From NCBI GenBank assembly GCA_017550745.1, contig JAFZOG010000135.1:1-64000 (forward strand): a stretch of 64,000 bases of DNA, read 5' to 3'. The position numbers and the translations under genes were made by a program. Numbering within the stretch: the stretch's first letter is position 1; each line of letters opens with the position of its first letter. Of this stretch, positions 1 through 7,830 are shown in pieces. This DNA is from Clostridia bacterium. GTDB lineage: Bacteria; Bacillota; Clostridia; Christensenellales; Aristaeellaceae. Below the pieces are notes generated by a model. It did not search any database, was not told where the DNA came from, and saw only the letters and a list, made by a program, of their open reading frames with translations.

Positions 1-135
1 GTTTTCCGGGCGCTTCGGGCCCCGGCGACCGCCTTGGGCTGCCGCCCGGCCTACGCTGAAAACGGTACACTGTACCGTTTTCCGGGCGCTTCGGCCCCTG
101 CGGATTACAATCGAAGGGCTGCGGCCCTTCGATGC
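1..135. repeat. Partial dispersed palindromic repeat, cut by the window edge
   Basis: This non-coding stretch is made of palindromes: an inverted repeat around 59-81 (AAAACGGTACA and its complement) and a hairpin at 110-133 (ATCGAAGGGC / GCCCTTCGAT). Its first bases, GTTTTCCGGGCGCTTCGGGC, reappear in reverse complement inside the MITE at 37097-37429, as do the CCTACGCTGAAAAC block and TGCGGATTACA. It is therefore related to that repeat family. I see no terminal repeat or target duplication here, so it may be a fragment or a mosaic. Confidence 0.6.
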
Positions 136-186
136 ATCCCAGGGGTTTTTCGACAATATGAAGAGCCGCGTTTTAAGAGGTTCTTT

Positions 187-591
187 TTATTTCGCTTTCA
201 GCGATCCCAGCAGCATCCCGGACAGGCCGCCCGCCGCAATCCCCATAAGCACGTCGGTCAGGTAGCCCAGCCTGGAAAACATCTGCCGGGACAAAAGCGC
301 GTACACCAATACCCCCACGCCCATATACAGCAGCCCCAGCAGCGCGCCGCGCCGGATGCCCCCGCTGTCGCCCCGCGGGACGGCAATCGATACCCCCAGG
401 AAAATCGCCCCGACTTTGATCAGTTGGTTGACCACGCGGATCAGCCCGTCCTGCACGTCAAAAAAGCTGATGATGAGCGCGAATAAGACGACCATCGCCA
501 CCGTCGCCGCGACAGAAAGCAAAAGGCCGCGCCATAAACCCGCGCTTTTGCCAAAGACGCGCCGCGCGCGCCGCACTGCCTGCTGTGCCAT
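187..591 (-). CDS. TIGR04086/YrzE-type small membrane protein
   Basis: A 134-residue protein with a basic N-terminus followed by four hydrophobic segments, roughly residues 20-44, 55-72, 82-100 and 108-130, separated by short loops. Length, four-helix layout and glycine-rich helices match the TIGR04086 (YrzE-like, DUF3792) family of Firmicutes membrane proteins, whose function is unknown. The ATG is preceded by a good AGGAGG site. The gene is divergent from the DUF3798 transporter operon and stands alone. The ATCGAAGGGC hairpin beyond its stop codon could act as a weak terminator. The family call rests on recognition of the pattern, not on a search. Confidence 0.75.
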   Translation of the reverse strand: MAQQAVRRARRVFGKSAGLWRGLLLSVAATVAMVVLFALIISFFDVQDGLIRVVNQLIKVGAIFLGVSIAVPRGDSGGIRRGALLGLLYMGVGVLVYALLSRQMFSRLGYLTDVLMGIAAGGLSGMLLGSLKAK

Positions 592-772
592 TTTCCAGCC
601 TCCTCCTGTTTTTTTCTAAGATATGCGGCGGGACGGGGCGTTATTCGATTCCTCCGGCAGAACCACGCGCGCGGCGCTCTTTTGTATTTCCATCCAAAAG
701 AGGTTTCTATGCGGCAAATGTTTTTTTGCTGTTTTTTTTCATTCTGCGCTTTCATACAATCTATTTCATTTA

Positions 773-801
773 TTGACACAGAATTGTCTTATTGTTATAA
801 T
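773..801 (+). promoter_or_regulatory. Consensus sigma-A promoter of the DUF3798 operon
   Basis: TTGACA at 773-778 and TATAAT at 796-801 are separated by exactly 17 bases, a perfect housekeeping promoter. It lies 70 bases upstream of the solute-binding protein gene. Confidence 0.85.
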
Positions 802-870
802 AACCGAAATGGGAAGATGTATTCAAATATACATGATTCCTGACGAATAATTCGAGGAGGATTCTTGGTA

Positions 871-2058
871 ATGAAAAAAATCGTTGCGTTGCTCCTGTGC
901 GTGATGATGGTGCTGTCCCTGGCGGCTTTTGCTTCCGCCGAGGAAGAATTCCACATCGGCATCGTGACCGGCTCCGTTTCCCAGTCCGAGGATGACCGCC
1001 GCGGCGCGGAAGCTTTCCAGGCCATGTACGGCGAAGATGTGGTCAAGCTGGCCATCTATCCCGACAATTTCTCCGAAGAGCTGGAAACAACCATTCAGAC
1101 CATCGTGAACTTTGCCGACGATCCCCTGATGAAGGCCATCATCGTGAACCAGGCTGTGCCCGGCACCACCGAAGCCTTCCGCAAAGTGAAGGAAATGCGC
1201 CCCGACATCATCTGCATCGCCGGTGAATCCCACGAAGACCTGCCCGAGATCGGCTCCGCTGCCGACCTGGTGTGCAACAACGACTTCGTGGCCCGCGGCT
1301 ATCTGATGATCCGCACCGCCCATGAGCTGGGCTGCGACACCTTCGTGCACATCTCCTTCCCCCGCCACATGGGCTATGAGACCATGAGCCGCCGCGTCGC
1401 CATCATGAAGGCCGCCTGCGAAGAATTCGGCATGAGCTTCGTGCTGGAAACCGCCCCCGACCCCACCCAGTCTGACGTCGGCACCCCCGGCGCCCAGGCT
1501 TACATCCTGGAGCATGCGCCCGAATGGATCGAGAAATACGGCACCAATTCCGCCTACTTCTGCACCAATGACGCACACACCGAGCCCCTGCTCAAGCAGC
1601 TTCTGGCCTATGGCGGCTACTTCATCGAAGCTGACCTGCCTTCTCCTCTGATGGGCTATCCCGGCGCTCTGGGCCTGGACCTGACCGAAGCGGGCGGCGA
1701 TTTTGAAAAGATCCTGGCTGCCGTGGAAGCTGCTGTCGTCGAAAAGGGCGGCGCCGGCCGGTTCGGCACCTGGGCTTACTCCTACGGCTACACCGTGTCC
1801 GCCGGCCTGGCTCAGCACGCCTACAACGTGCTCAAGGGCGAAAGCGTGCTGGACGATATCGACGATATCGCCAAGGCTTACGAAGTGTTCTCCCCCAAGG
1901 CCAACTGGAACGGCTCCAGCTACACCGACGCCACCACCGGCGTAAAGAGCGACAACATTTTCCTGGTATACCAGGACACCTACATCATGGGCAATCCCGG
2001 CCACTATATGGGCTCCACCGAGATCGAAGTGCCCGAAAAGTACTTCACCGTGAAGTAA
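871..2058 (+). CDS. DUF3798 family substrate-binding protein
   Basis: A 395-residue exported protein. Residues 1-23 form a signal peptide (basic MKK, hydrophobic core, ASA cleavage site before EEEF); there is no lipobox. The remainder looks like a periplasmic-binding-protein type 1 fold (HIGIVTGS start) and matches the DUF3798 family. I chose the ATG at 871 because the GAGGAGG at 854-860 is well spaced from it; a TTG at 865 would be too close. It is the first gene of an operon with a two-domain ATPase, two permeases and a small membrane-anchored protein, so it should be the ligand receptor of that importer. The ligand is unknown; a downstream ROK kinase and a PMI-like gene hint at a sugar or sugar derivative (inference). 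Confidence 0.85.
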   Translation: MKKIVALLLCVMMVLSLAAFASAEEEFHIGIVTGSVSQSEDDRRGAEAFQAMYGEDVVKLAIYPDNFSEELETTIQTIVNFADDPLMKAIIVNQAVPGTTEAFRKVKEMRPDIICIAGESHEDLPEIGSAADLVCNNDFVARGYLMIRTAHELGCDTFVHISFPRHMGYETMSRRVAIMKAACEEFGMSFVLETAPDPTQSDVGTPGAQAYILEHAPEWIEKYGTNSAYFCTNDAHTEPLLKQLLAYGGYFIEADLPSPLMGYPGALGLDLTEAGGDFEKILAAVEAAVVEKGGAGRFGTWAYSYGYTVSAGLAQHAYNVLKGESVLDDIDDIAKAYEVFSPKANWNGSSYTDATTGVKSDNIFLVYQDTYIMGNPGHYMGSTEIEVPEKYFTVK

Positions 2059-2077
2059 TTCCATACCAATACGCTGC

Positions 2078-2110
2078 AAAGGGGAGGTTCATCCCTCCCC
2101 TTTGTTTTTT
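2078..2110 (+). terminator. Intrinsic terminator or attenuator after the binding-protein gene
   Basis: The stem AAAGGGGAGG (2078-2087) pairs with CCTCCCCTTT, and a GTTTTTT tract follows. It sits between the binding-protein gene and the ATPase gene, a usual place for partial termination that keeps the receptor in excess. Confidence 0.85.
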
Positions 2111-2142
2111 GAAGAAAACCTTTTTGCAAAGGTGATGAAATA

Positions 2143-3738
2143 ATGTCAACAGGGAATCAGAAAAACGCGCCGTTGCTGGTGATGCGGAATATTAAAAAGG
2201 ACTTCTTCGGCAATCAGGTGCTGACCGATATTAACCTGACCCTCGATGCCGGACAGGTGCTGGGGCTGGTGGGTGAAAACGGCGCAGGCAAAAGCACGCT
2301 GATGAAGATCCTGTTCGGGATGGATGAGATCAGGGAAACCGGCGGTTACGGCGGCGACATTTTGTTTGATGGGGAAAAAGTGGAGTTCGCCACGCCCTTT
2401 GACGCGCTTGCCAAAGGGATCGGCATGGTGCACCAGGAATTCTCCCTTATTCCCGGTTTTACCGCCACGGAAAACATCCTTCTGAACAGGGAGCCCCAGC
2501 GCAAGAGCGTTATTTCCGAAGTGTTCGGGGAAAGAACGAATATCCTGAACCGGAAAGCCATGGACGATCAATCCGCCCGGGCCATTGAAAAAATGGGCGT
2601 TAAAATCGACGGGAACATGGTCATCAGCTCGATGCCCGTAGGCCATAAGCAGTTCACCGAAATCGCCCGGGAACTGAGCAAGGACCAATTGAAGCTGCTG
2701 ATCCTGGATGAACCCACCGCTGTGCTCACCGAGCATGAAGCCCTGGCGCTGCTGGATTCCATCCGGGGCATGGCGTCGCGGGGCATCGCGGTGATTTTTA
2801 TCACGCACCGCCTGCATGAGATTCTGTCGGTGTGTGACCATGTGGCGGTCATGCGGGACGGATGCCTGGTGCAGAACGTGCCCGCGAAGGATACCACCGT
2901 GCAGGACATCACCCGCTGGATGGTGGGGCGCAACGTCACATCTTCGCAGGAAGAGCGCCGGCCCATTCCGGAAACGGAAACGGTCATGTCCATTCGCAGG
3001 CTGTGGGTGGATATGCCCGGCGAAATCGTGCGCGATGTCAACCTGGATGTGCGGGAAGGCGAGATCCTGGGCATCGGCGGCCTGGCAGGACAGGGCAAGC
3101 TGGGCATTCCCAACGGCATCATGGGCCTGTATGAAGCGGGCGGCCAGGTGACCTTCCGGGGCAAGCCCATTCCCCTGAACGCGCCGCGCAACTGCCTGGA
3201 CGCTTCCCTTGCCTTCGTTTCCGAGGACCGGCGCGGCGTGGGGCTGCTGCTGGACGAGAGCCTGGAGTGGAACATTGCCTTCCCCGCCATGCAGATACAG
3301 AACAAATTTCTCAAGCGCTACCTGGGCGGGCTGGTCAAATGGCGCGATGAAAAGGCGATCCGCGAAGTGACACAGAAGTATATCGACCAGCTGGCCATCA
3401 AATGCACCAGCTCCAAGCAGAACGCCAAAGAGCTGTCCGGCGGCAACCAGCAAAAGGTCTGCCTGGCGAAAACCTTCGCCTTGGAGCCCCAGTTCCTGTT
3501 CGTGTCCGAACCCACCCGCGGCATCGACGTAGGCGCGAAGGCGCTGGTGCTCGAGGCGCTGAAACAATTCAACCGGGAAAGCGGCGTGACCATCGTGATG
3601 ATCTCTTCCGAATTGGAAGAGCTGCGCCAAATCTGCGACCGCATCGCCATCGTTTCCGGCGGCAAAATTGCCGGGATCCTGCCGGCGGCCGATTCCTCCG
3701 AGGATTTCGGCATGCTGATGGTCAGCCAGGTAAAGTGA
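2143..3738 (+). CDS. ABC transporter ATP-binding protein, two fused ATPase domains (MglA/RbsA-like)
   Basis: A 531-residue cytoplasmic ATPase with two nucleotide-binding domains in tandem, as in simple-sugar and nucleoside importers. Domain 1 has Walker A GENGAGKST (residues 44-52), a degenerate signature before IARELS, and Walker B LLILDEPTAVL near residue 190. Domain 2, from about residue 285, has a degenerate P-loop (GLAGQGKLG), an intact LSGGNQQK signature (431-438) and EPTRGIDVGAK with Ser in place of the usual Walker B Asp. Such asymmetry is normal in this family. It should pair with the two permeases directly downstream, with 10 bases to the first. Start ATG 2143 follows an AAAGGTGAT ribosome site. 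Confidence 0.9.
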   Translation: MSTGNQKNAPLLVMRNIKKDFFGNQVLTDINLTLDAGQVLGLVGENGAGKSTLMKILFGMDEIRETGGYGGDILFDGEKVEFATPFDALAKGIGMVHQEFSLIPGFTATENILLNREPQRKSVISEVFGERTNILNRKAMDDQSARAIEKMGVKIDGNMVISSMPVGHKQFTEIARELSKDQLKLLILDEPTAVLTEHEALALLDSIRGMASRGIAVIFITHRLHEILSVCDHVAVMRDGCLVQNVPAKDTTVQDITRWMVGRNVTSSQEERRPIPETETVMSIRRLWVDMPGEIVRDVNLDVREGEILGIGGLAGQGKLGIPNGIMGLYEAGGQVTFRGKPIPLNAPRNCLDASLAFVSEDRRGVGLLLDESLEWNIAFPAMQIQNKFLKRYLGGLVKWRDEKAIREVTQKYIDQLAIKCTSSKQNAKELSGGNQQKVCLAKTFALEPQFLFVSEPTRGIDVGAKALVLEALKQFNRESGVTIVMISSELEELRQICDRIAIVSGGKIAGILPAADSSEDFGMLMVSQVK

Positions 3739-3748
3739 GGAACAGTGT

Positions 3749-4825
3749 ATGAGCGAAACGTTGAATCAATCAAAAACGACCTTCAAGGAACGCGTGAGCG
3801 GCGCGCTGCAAAGCTTTGGCCTGCCCCGGCTCATCATTGCCGCGTTTCTGCTGCTTCTGTTTATCCTTGCGCCATTTGTGAATGCCGATCTGCCGATGCA
3901 AATCACCAACACCATCAACCGTTTCAGCTGGAACGCGGTGCTGGTGCTGGCCATGGTGCCCATGGTGCATTCCGGGTGCGGGCTGAACTTCGGCCTGCCC
4001 CTTGGCATCGTGGCGGGCCTGCTGGGCGGCACGATCGCCATTGAGCTGGGGTTCAGCGGGCCCCTGTCTTTCTTCATCGGCGTGCTGATCGCCACTCCCT
4101 TCGCCCTGCTGTTCGGCATGGGGTACGGATGGCTGCTGAACCGCATCAAGGGCGGTGAAATGATGATCGCCACCTATGTGGGGTTCTCCTCCGTATCCTT
4201 CATGTGCATGATGTGGCTGCTGCTGCCCTATCACAGCGCGAACATGGTCTGGGGCCTATCCGGCAAGGGCCTGCGCACCACCATTTCCCTGGAAGGGTAT
4301 TACGACAAGGCGCTGGCGAATTTCCTGCAAATCAACATCGGCAAGTTCTCCATTCCCGTGGGGACGCTTCTGTTTTTCGCCCTGCTGGCCTTCGGCATGT
4401 GGGCTTTCCTGCACACCAAGACCGGCACGGCCATGACCGCCGTAGGGTCCAATCCTACTTTTGCCCGGGCTGCCGGCATCAATGTGGATAAGATCCGGCT
4501 GCTGTCGGTCGTCATGTCCACGTGGCTTGGCGCCGTGGGCATTCTGGTGTACGAGCAGGGCTTCGGCTTCATTCAGCTTTACAACGCGCCTTTCTACATG
4601 GCGCTTCCCGCCGTATCGGCCATCCTGATCGGCGGCGCGTCCGTAAACAAGGCCAGCATCATGAACGTCATCGTGGGCACGTTCCTTTTCCAGGGCATCG
4701 TCACCATGACGCCCACCGTGATGAACAACATGATCCATATGGATATGAGCGAGGTCATCCGCATGATCGCGTCCAACGGCATGATCCTCTACGCACTGAC
4801 CCGGAAAACGGAGGTGAGACGATGA
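3749..4825 (+). CDS. ABC transporter permease (BPD_transp_2 type), first of pair
   Basis: A 358-residue integral membrane protein with about eight to ten hydrophobic helices. The cytoplasmic-loop region at the end of its middle third (MTAVGSNPTFARAAGINVDKI) has the TAVG..P..A..aGI pattern typical of ribose/galactose/BMP-type importer permeases. It follows the ATPase gene after 10 bases, and its stop overlaps the start of the next permease in an ATGA, indicating translational coupling. With the next gene it forms the membrane channel of the DUF3798 importer. Substrate unknown. Confidence 0.88.
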   Translation: MSETLNQSKTTFKERVSGALQSFGLPRLIIAAFLLLLFILAPFVNADLPMQITNTINRFSWNAVLVLAMVPMVHSGCGLNFGLPLGIVAGLLGGTIAIELGFSGPLSFFIGVLIATPFALLFGMGYGWLLNRIKGGEMMIATYVGFSSVSFMCMMWLLLPYHSANMVWGLSGKGLRTTISLEGYYDKALANFLQINIGKFSIPVGTLLFFALLAFGMWAFLHTKTGTAMTAVGSNPTFARAAGINVDKIRLLSVVMSTWLGAVGILVYEQGFGFIQLYNAPFYMALPAVSAILIGGASVNKASIMNVIVGTFLFQGIVTMTPTVMNNMIHMDMSEVIRMIASNGMILYALTRKTEVRR

Positions 4826-5964
4826 ACGATCTCCATCAGCCGGCCCGCGGCCGCAATGTGGGCCGGACCGTGGGCTCCTTTTTGAGGAGCAATTCGGTGC
4901 CCATCATGTTCATCATCATCTGCGCCGTATGCATCCCAGTTTCCGGCTTTTCTGTGCCCTACCTGCTCAATGAAATCATGAGCCGCCTGGGGCGCAACGC
5001 CTTCCTGATCCTGAGCCTGCTCATCCCCATCATGGCGGGCATGGGCCTGAATTTCGGAATGACCCTGGGCGCTATGGCCGGGGAGATCGCCCTCATTTTT
5101 GTGTCCGACTGGCAGATTTGGGGCATTCCCGGCATGGTGCTCGCCATGATCCTTTCCATTCCCATTTCCGCCGCGCTGGGCCTGTTCTGCGGCAAGGTGC
5201 TGAACATGGCCAAGGGCCGCGAAATGATCACCAGCTACATCATCAGCTTCTTTATCAACGGCGTATACCAGCTGGTGGTTCTTTACATGATGGGCCCCAT
5301 TATTCCCATCAGCCACAGCAGCATCAAGCTCCCCCGGGGCTATGGCATCCGCAATACCGTGAGCCTTTTGAATATGCGCCAGAGCCTGGATAACGCCCTG
5401 GCCATCCGTGTGGCGGGGGTAAAGATCCCGGTGATCACGCTGCTGATCATTCTGGGCCTATGCCTGGTCATTATCTGGTTCAGGCGCACCAAGCTGGGCC
5501 AGGATATGCGCGCCGTGGGCCAGGATATGCAGGTGGCCCGGGACGCCGGTATCAACGTGGAGCGCACCCGCATCATTTCCATCGTGATCTCCACGGTGCT
5601 GGCCGGCTTCGGCATGATCATCTACCTCCAGAACATGGGCAACCTTTCCACTTATTCCTCCCATTCCCAGGTGGGCATGTTCTGCATCGCGGCCCTGCTG
5701 GTGGGCGGCGCCAGTGTGGACAAAGCCAGCATCGGCAACGTGTTCCTGGGCGTGATCCTGTTCCATACCATGTTCATCGTGGCCCCCAATGCGGGCACGA
5801 AAATCACCGGCGACAGCATGATCGGCGAATACTTCCGCGTGTTCGTCTCTTACGGCGTGATCACGGTGGCCCTGGTCATGTATGAAACCAAGAAGCGCCG
5901 TGCCAAGGCCGGTATCGGCCGGCAGCTGGAAGCTGCGCAGCAGGAGGAGGCGATGAAGGGATGA
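4822..5964 (+). CDS. ABC transporter permease (BPD_transp_2 type), second of pair
   Basis: A 380-residue membrane protein, paralogous to the preceding permease (AVGQDMQVARDAGINVERT corresponds to the same loop motif). I placed the start at ATG 4822, where ATGA overlaps the preceding stop and GAGGTGAG supplies the ribosome site; the open frame continues upstream, but that part shadows the first permease gene. Two different permeases imply a heterodimeric channel. Its stop overlaps the next gene's start (ATGA at 5961), continuing the coupled operon. Confidence 0.88.
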   Translation: MNDLHQPARGRNVGRTVGSFLRSNSVPIMFIIICAVCIPVSGFSVPYLLNEIMSRLGRNAFLILSLLIPIMAGMGLNFGMTLGAMAGEIALIFVSDWQIWGIPGMVLAMILSIPISAALGLFCGKVLNMAKGREMITSYIISFFINGVYQLVVLYMMGPIIPISHSSIKLPRGYGIRNTVSLLNMRQSLDNALAIRVAGVKIPVITLLIILGLCLVIIWFRRTKLGQDMRAVGQDMQVARDAGINVERTRIISIVISTVLAGFGMIIYLQNMGNLSTYSSHSQVGMFCIAALLVGGASVDKASIGNVFLGVILFHTMFIVAPNAGTKITGDSMIGEYFRVFVSYGVITVALVMYETKKRRAKAGIGRQLEAAQQEEAMKG

Positions 5965-6425
5965 AAGGCAGGAAATGGTTGGTGAGGATCTGCGCCGTCG
6001 CCGTCATCCTGGCCATCGCCGCCGTGATGTTCGTGATCGGCCGCGGGCATACCGTATACTTTGACAACAAAACCGCCGAATATAACGGCACGGAATACGC
6101 CGCCTTCCAGCGGGTGAACGTTTTTGTCAACGGTGAACAGGCGGCCAAGCTCTCCAAGCGCGAGCGCGGCATGGCCACCTGGATCGGCCAAAACTTCAAA
6201 ATGGAGCTGGAAATCACCGAAAAGAAAGGCGACGAGCCGAAAACTGTACCGGTGTCCATCACCCTGCCCTACAGCGTGGACGGCATCGTGGTGAATCTGC
6301 CCGAGTTGGTGGCAGGCCTGCCGGAGGATGCGTGGATGTCCGTATTTGTGCCTGTTCCTTCCGCAGATGACGCTGAGGACGAGGAAATCATCACCGAGGA
6401 CAATATGGGACTGGGTGATTTCTGA
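5961..6425 (+). CDS. DUF6672-type membrane-anchored protein of the DUF3798 transporter operon
   Basis: A 154-residue protein with one N-terminal membrane segment (about residues 8-26: VRICAVAVILAIAAVMFVIG) and an extracytoplasmic beta-rich domain that ends in an acidic tail. It is coupled to the upstream permease through an ATGA overlap and is the last gene before a terminator. I recognise it as the small partner protein that accompanies DUF3798 transporters (DUF6672); no activity is known. It might be an accessory subunit of the importer (inference). The family name is from memory and moderately sure. Confidence 0.65.
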   Translation: MKGRKWLVRICAVAVILAIAAVMFVIGRGHTVYFDNKTAEYNGTEYAAFQRVNVFVNGEQAAKLSKRERGMATWIGQNFKMELEITEKKGDEPKTVPVSITLPYSVDGIVVNLPELVAGLPEDAWMSVFVPVPSADDAEDEEIITEDNMGLGDF

Positions 6426-6460
6426 CGGCATCATCGCGCTTAAGGCTTTGATCTTTACAT

Positions 6461-6511
6461 GCCTGATTTTTTATTCATCCGGCAGGATGAAAAGAAAGTC
6501 AGGCGTTTTTT
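6461..6511 (+). terminator. Terminator of the DUF3798 operon
   Basis: A long imperfect hairpin: GCCTGATTTTTTATTCATCC pairs with GGATGAAAAGAAAGTCAGGC around a GGCA loop, and a GTTTTTTC tract follows. Confidence 0.7.
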
Positions 6512-6537
6512 CTCCCTTGTGGGGCCAATATCTTATC

Positions 6538-6813
6538 GCTACTACTCAGCCTTCGGCTTCGTAGTAACGCGAAAGTGGGAATCCTTCCCCCTTTCGGGAA
6601 CCCCCTACGGTTTTTCATAAAATCCCTGTGGGATTTCCGGGCGGAAAAACCGCAAGGAAGGAAAATTTCTTTCAGTCGCCTGCGCTCCTTACAGAAATTT
6701 TCCGTCCTCGCGCCGCACACGCCGCCGCGGATTTCAGTCAAGGGAGAACCCCTTGACAATCCGCCTCTTGTTCCGTTTCTTCGTTGGTTCTCCAGGGGTG
6801 GCTGAGCAGTAAC
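6538..6813. mobile_element. MITE copy A (276 bp, 14-bp terminal inverted repeats, 8-bp target duplication)
   Basis: A non-coding element. Its ends are GCTACTACTCAGCC on the left and, in reverse complement, GTTACTGCTCAGCC on the right. It is flanked by a perfect 8-bp direct repeat, ATCTTATC, at 6530-6537 and 6814-6821. By eye it is about 96 percent identical, in opposite orientation, to copy B at 42278-42556: some 11 substitutions and one 3-base indel. No transposase is encoded, so it would need one in trans. An 87-codon open frame inside it on the minus strand is part of the repeat, not a gene. It lies between the DUF3798 operon terminator and the ROK kinase promoter. Confidence 0.88.
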
Positions 6814-6841
6814 ATCTTATCTTCCATCAAGCGAACTTCCT

Positions 6842-6870
6842 TTGCTTTCCGGAGGAAACCATGATATAAT
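6842..6870 (+). promoter_or_regulatory. Probable promoter of the ROK kinase gene
   Basis: A perfect TATAAT lies at 6865-6870, with a weak -35 (TTGCTT, 6842-6847) 17 bases upstream. It sits just outside the right end of MITE copy A. Confidence 0.6.
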
Positions 6871-6915
6871 ATATTGTAGATGATTTGGCGAATTTGACAG
6901 GGAGGTGCAAGCAAC

Positions 6916-7785
6916 ATGGGAAAACTGCTGGTGCTGGATGTGGGAGGCACCTTCATAAAATACGGCACCGCGGATGAAAAAGGCTGCCTGCTCCGGGACT
7001 CGGTGCGGCAAATCCCCGCCCACGCCCAGGATGACGCCGGAGCATTTTTTGAGGCGCTTCAAACTATCCTCCGGGAACAGGGCACGGATGCGGATAGCGC
7101 GTGCGTGAGCATCGCCGGCCCCTTCGACTTCGACAAGGGAATCAGCCTGATGAAGCACAAGTTTGCTTCGCTGTACGGCCTTTCCCTGCGCGCTCCTTTT
7201 GAGAAAAGGGGCGTTCCCGTTTCTTTCCTCCACGATTCCACCGCTTTTATGCTTGGAGAGTACATGGACGGTACGCTGCAAGGCGCGTCCAACGCCTGCT
7301 GCGTGATGCTGGGCACCGGGCTGGGCTTTGCCTGGATGAAAGACGGCCGTGTGTGCGTGGATGAAAAGCAGGCCCCTGCCCTGCCGCTGTGGAACATGCC
7401 CTACCGGGACGGCATCGCGGAGGATTATGTGTCCGCACGGGCGATCCAGCGTTATTTCGGCGGCAGCCTGACGGTACGTGAAATCGCGGGCCTGGCGCGA
7501 TCCGGCGATGAACGGGCTGTCCGGGCCTTCCGCATGGCAGGGGAAGAGCTTTCCAACATCGTCAGCCAGATCATCTCCCATTTGGGCTGCGAAAAATTCG
7601 CGCTGGGGGGCCAGATCTCCAAATCCGCCGATCTTTTGCAGCTTCGGCTGCCAATTCCCTGGGCAGTGACCAGCCATCCCGAAGACGCGGCCCTGTTCGG
7701 CGCGTGCCGATACGCCGCCCTGGGCAGGAACCGCTGCGTGCGGGCTGCTCCGCTCTCATGCTGTTCCCTGAAAGCCAAACGATAA
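6916..7785 (+). CDS. ROK family sugar kinase-like protein
   Basis: A 289-residue protein of the ROK/hexokinase ATPase superfamily. The N-terminal phosphate loop DVGGTFIKYG (D8) and the second phosphate loop LGTGLGFA are present, and the aspartate of FLHDSTAF is in the position of the catalytic base. The cysteine zinc cluster CxCGxxGCxE of many ROK kinases is absent. Members usually phosphorylate hexoses or aminosugars with ATP. It precedes a PMI-like gene by 45 bases and follows a transport operon, which suggests an uptake, phosphorylation and isomerisation route (inference). Start ATG follows GGGAGGTG. Confidence 0.85.
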   Translation: MGKLLVLDVGGTFIKYGTADEKGCLLRDSVRQIPAHAQDDAGAFFEALQTILREQGTDADSACVSIAGPFDFDKGISLMKHKFASLYGLSLRAPFEKRGVPVSFLHDSTAFMLGEYMDGTLQGASNACCVMLGTGLGFAWMKDGRVCVDEKQAPALPLWNMPYRDGIAEDYVSARAIQRYFGGSLTVREIAGLARSGDERAVRAFRMAGEELSNIVSQIISHLGCEKFALGGQISKSADLLQLRLPIPWAVTSHPEDAALFGACRYAALGRNRCVRAAPLSCCSLKAKR

Positions 7786-7830
7786 GCATACGAAAAAAGC
7801 GCCCCCAGGCGCAGGAAAAGGGGTTTTTTG

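Noticed and set aside
823..2079. Long open frame antisense to the DUF3798 gene
   Set aside because: It shadows a clear signal-peptide protein with promoter and ribosome site; His/Gly/Ala-rich composition is typical of antisense frames in GC-rich genes.
6499..6759. Open frame inside MITE copy A, with similar frames in copies B and C
   Set aside because: The frame follows the repeat, includes its end sequences and has no ribosome site; it is part of the non-coding element.
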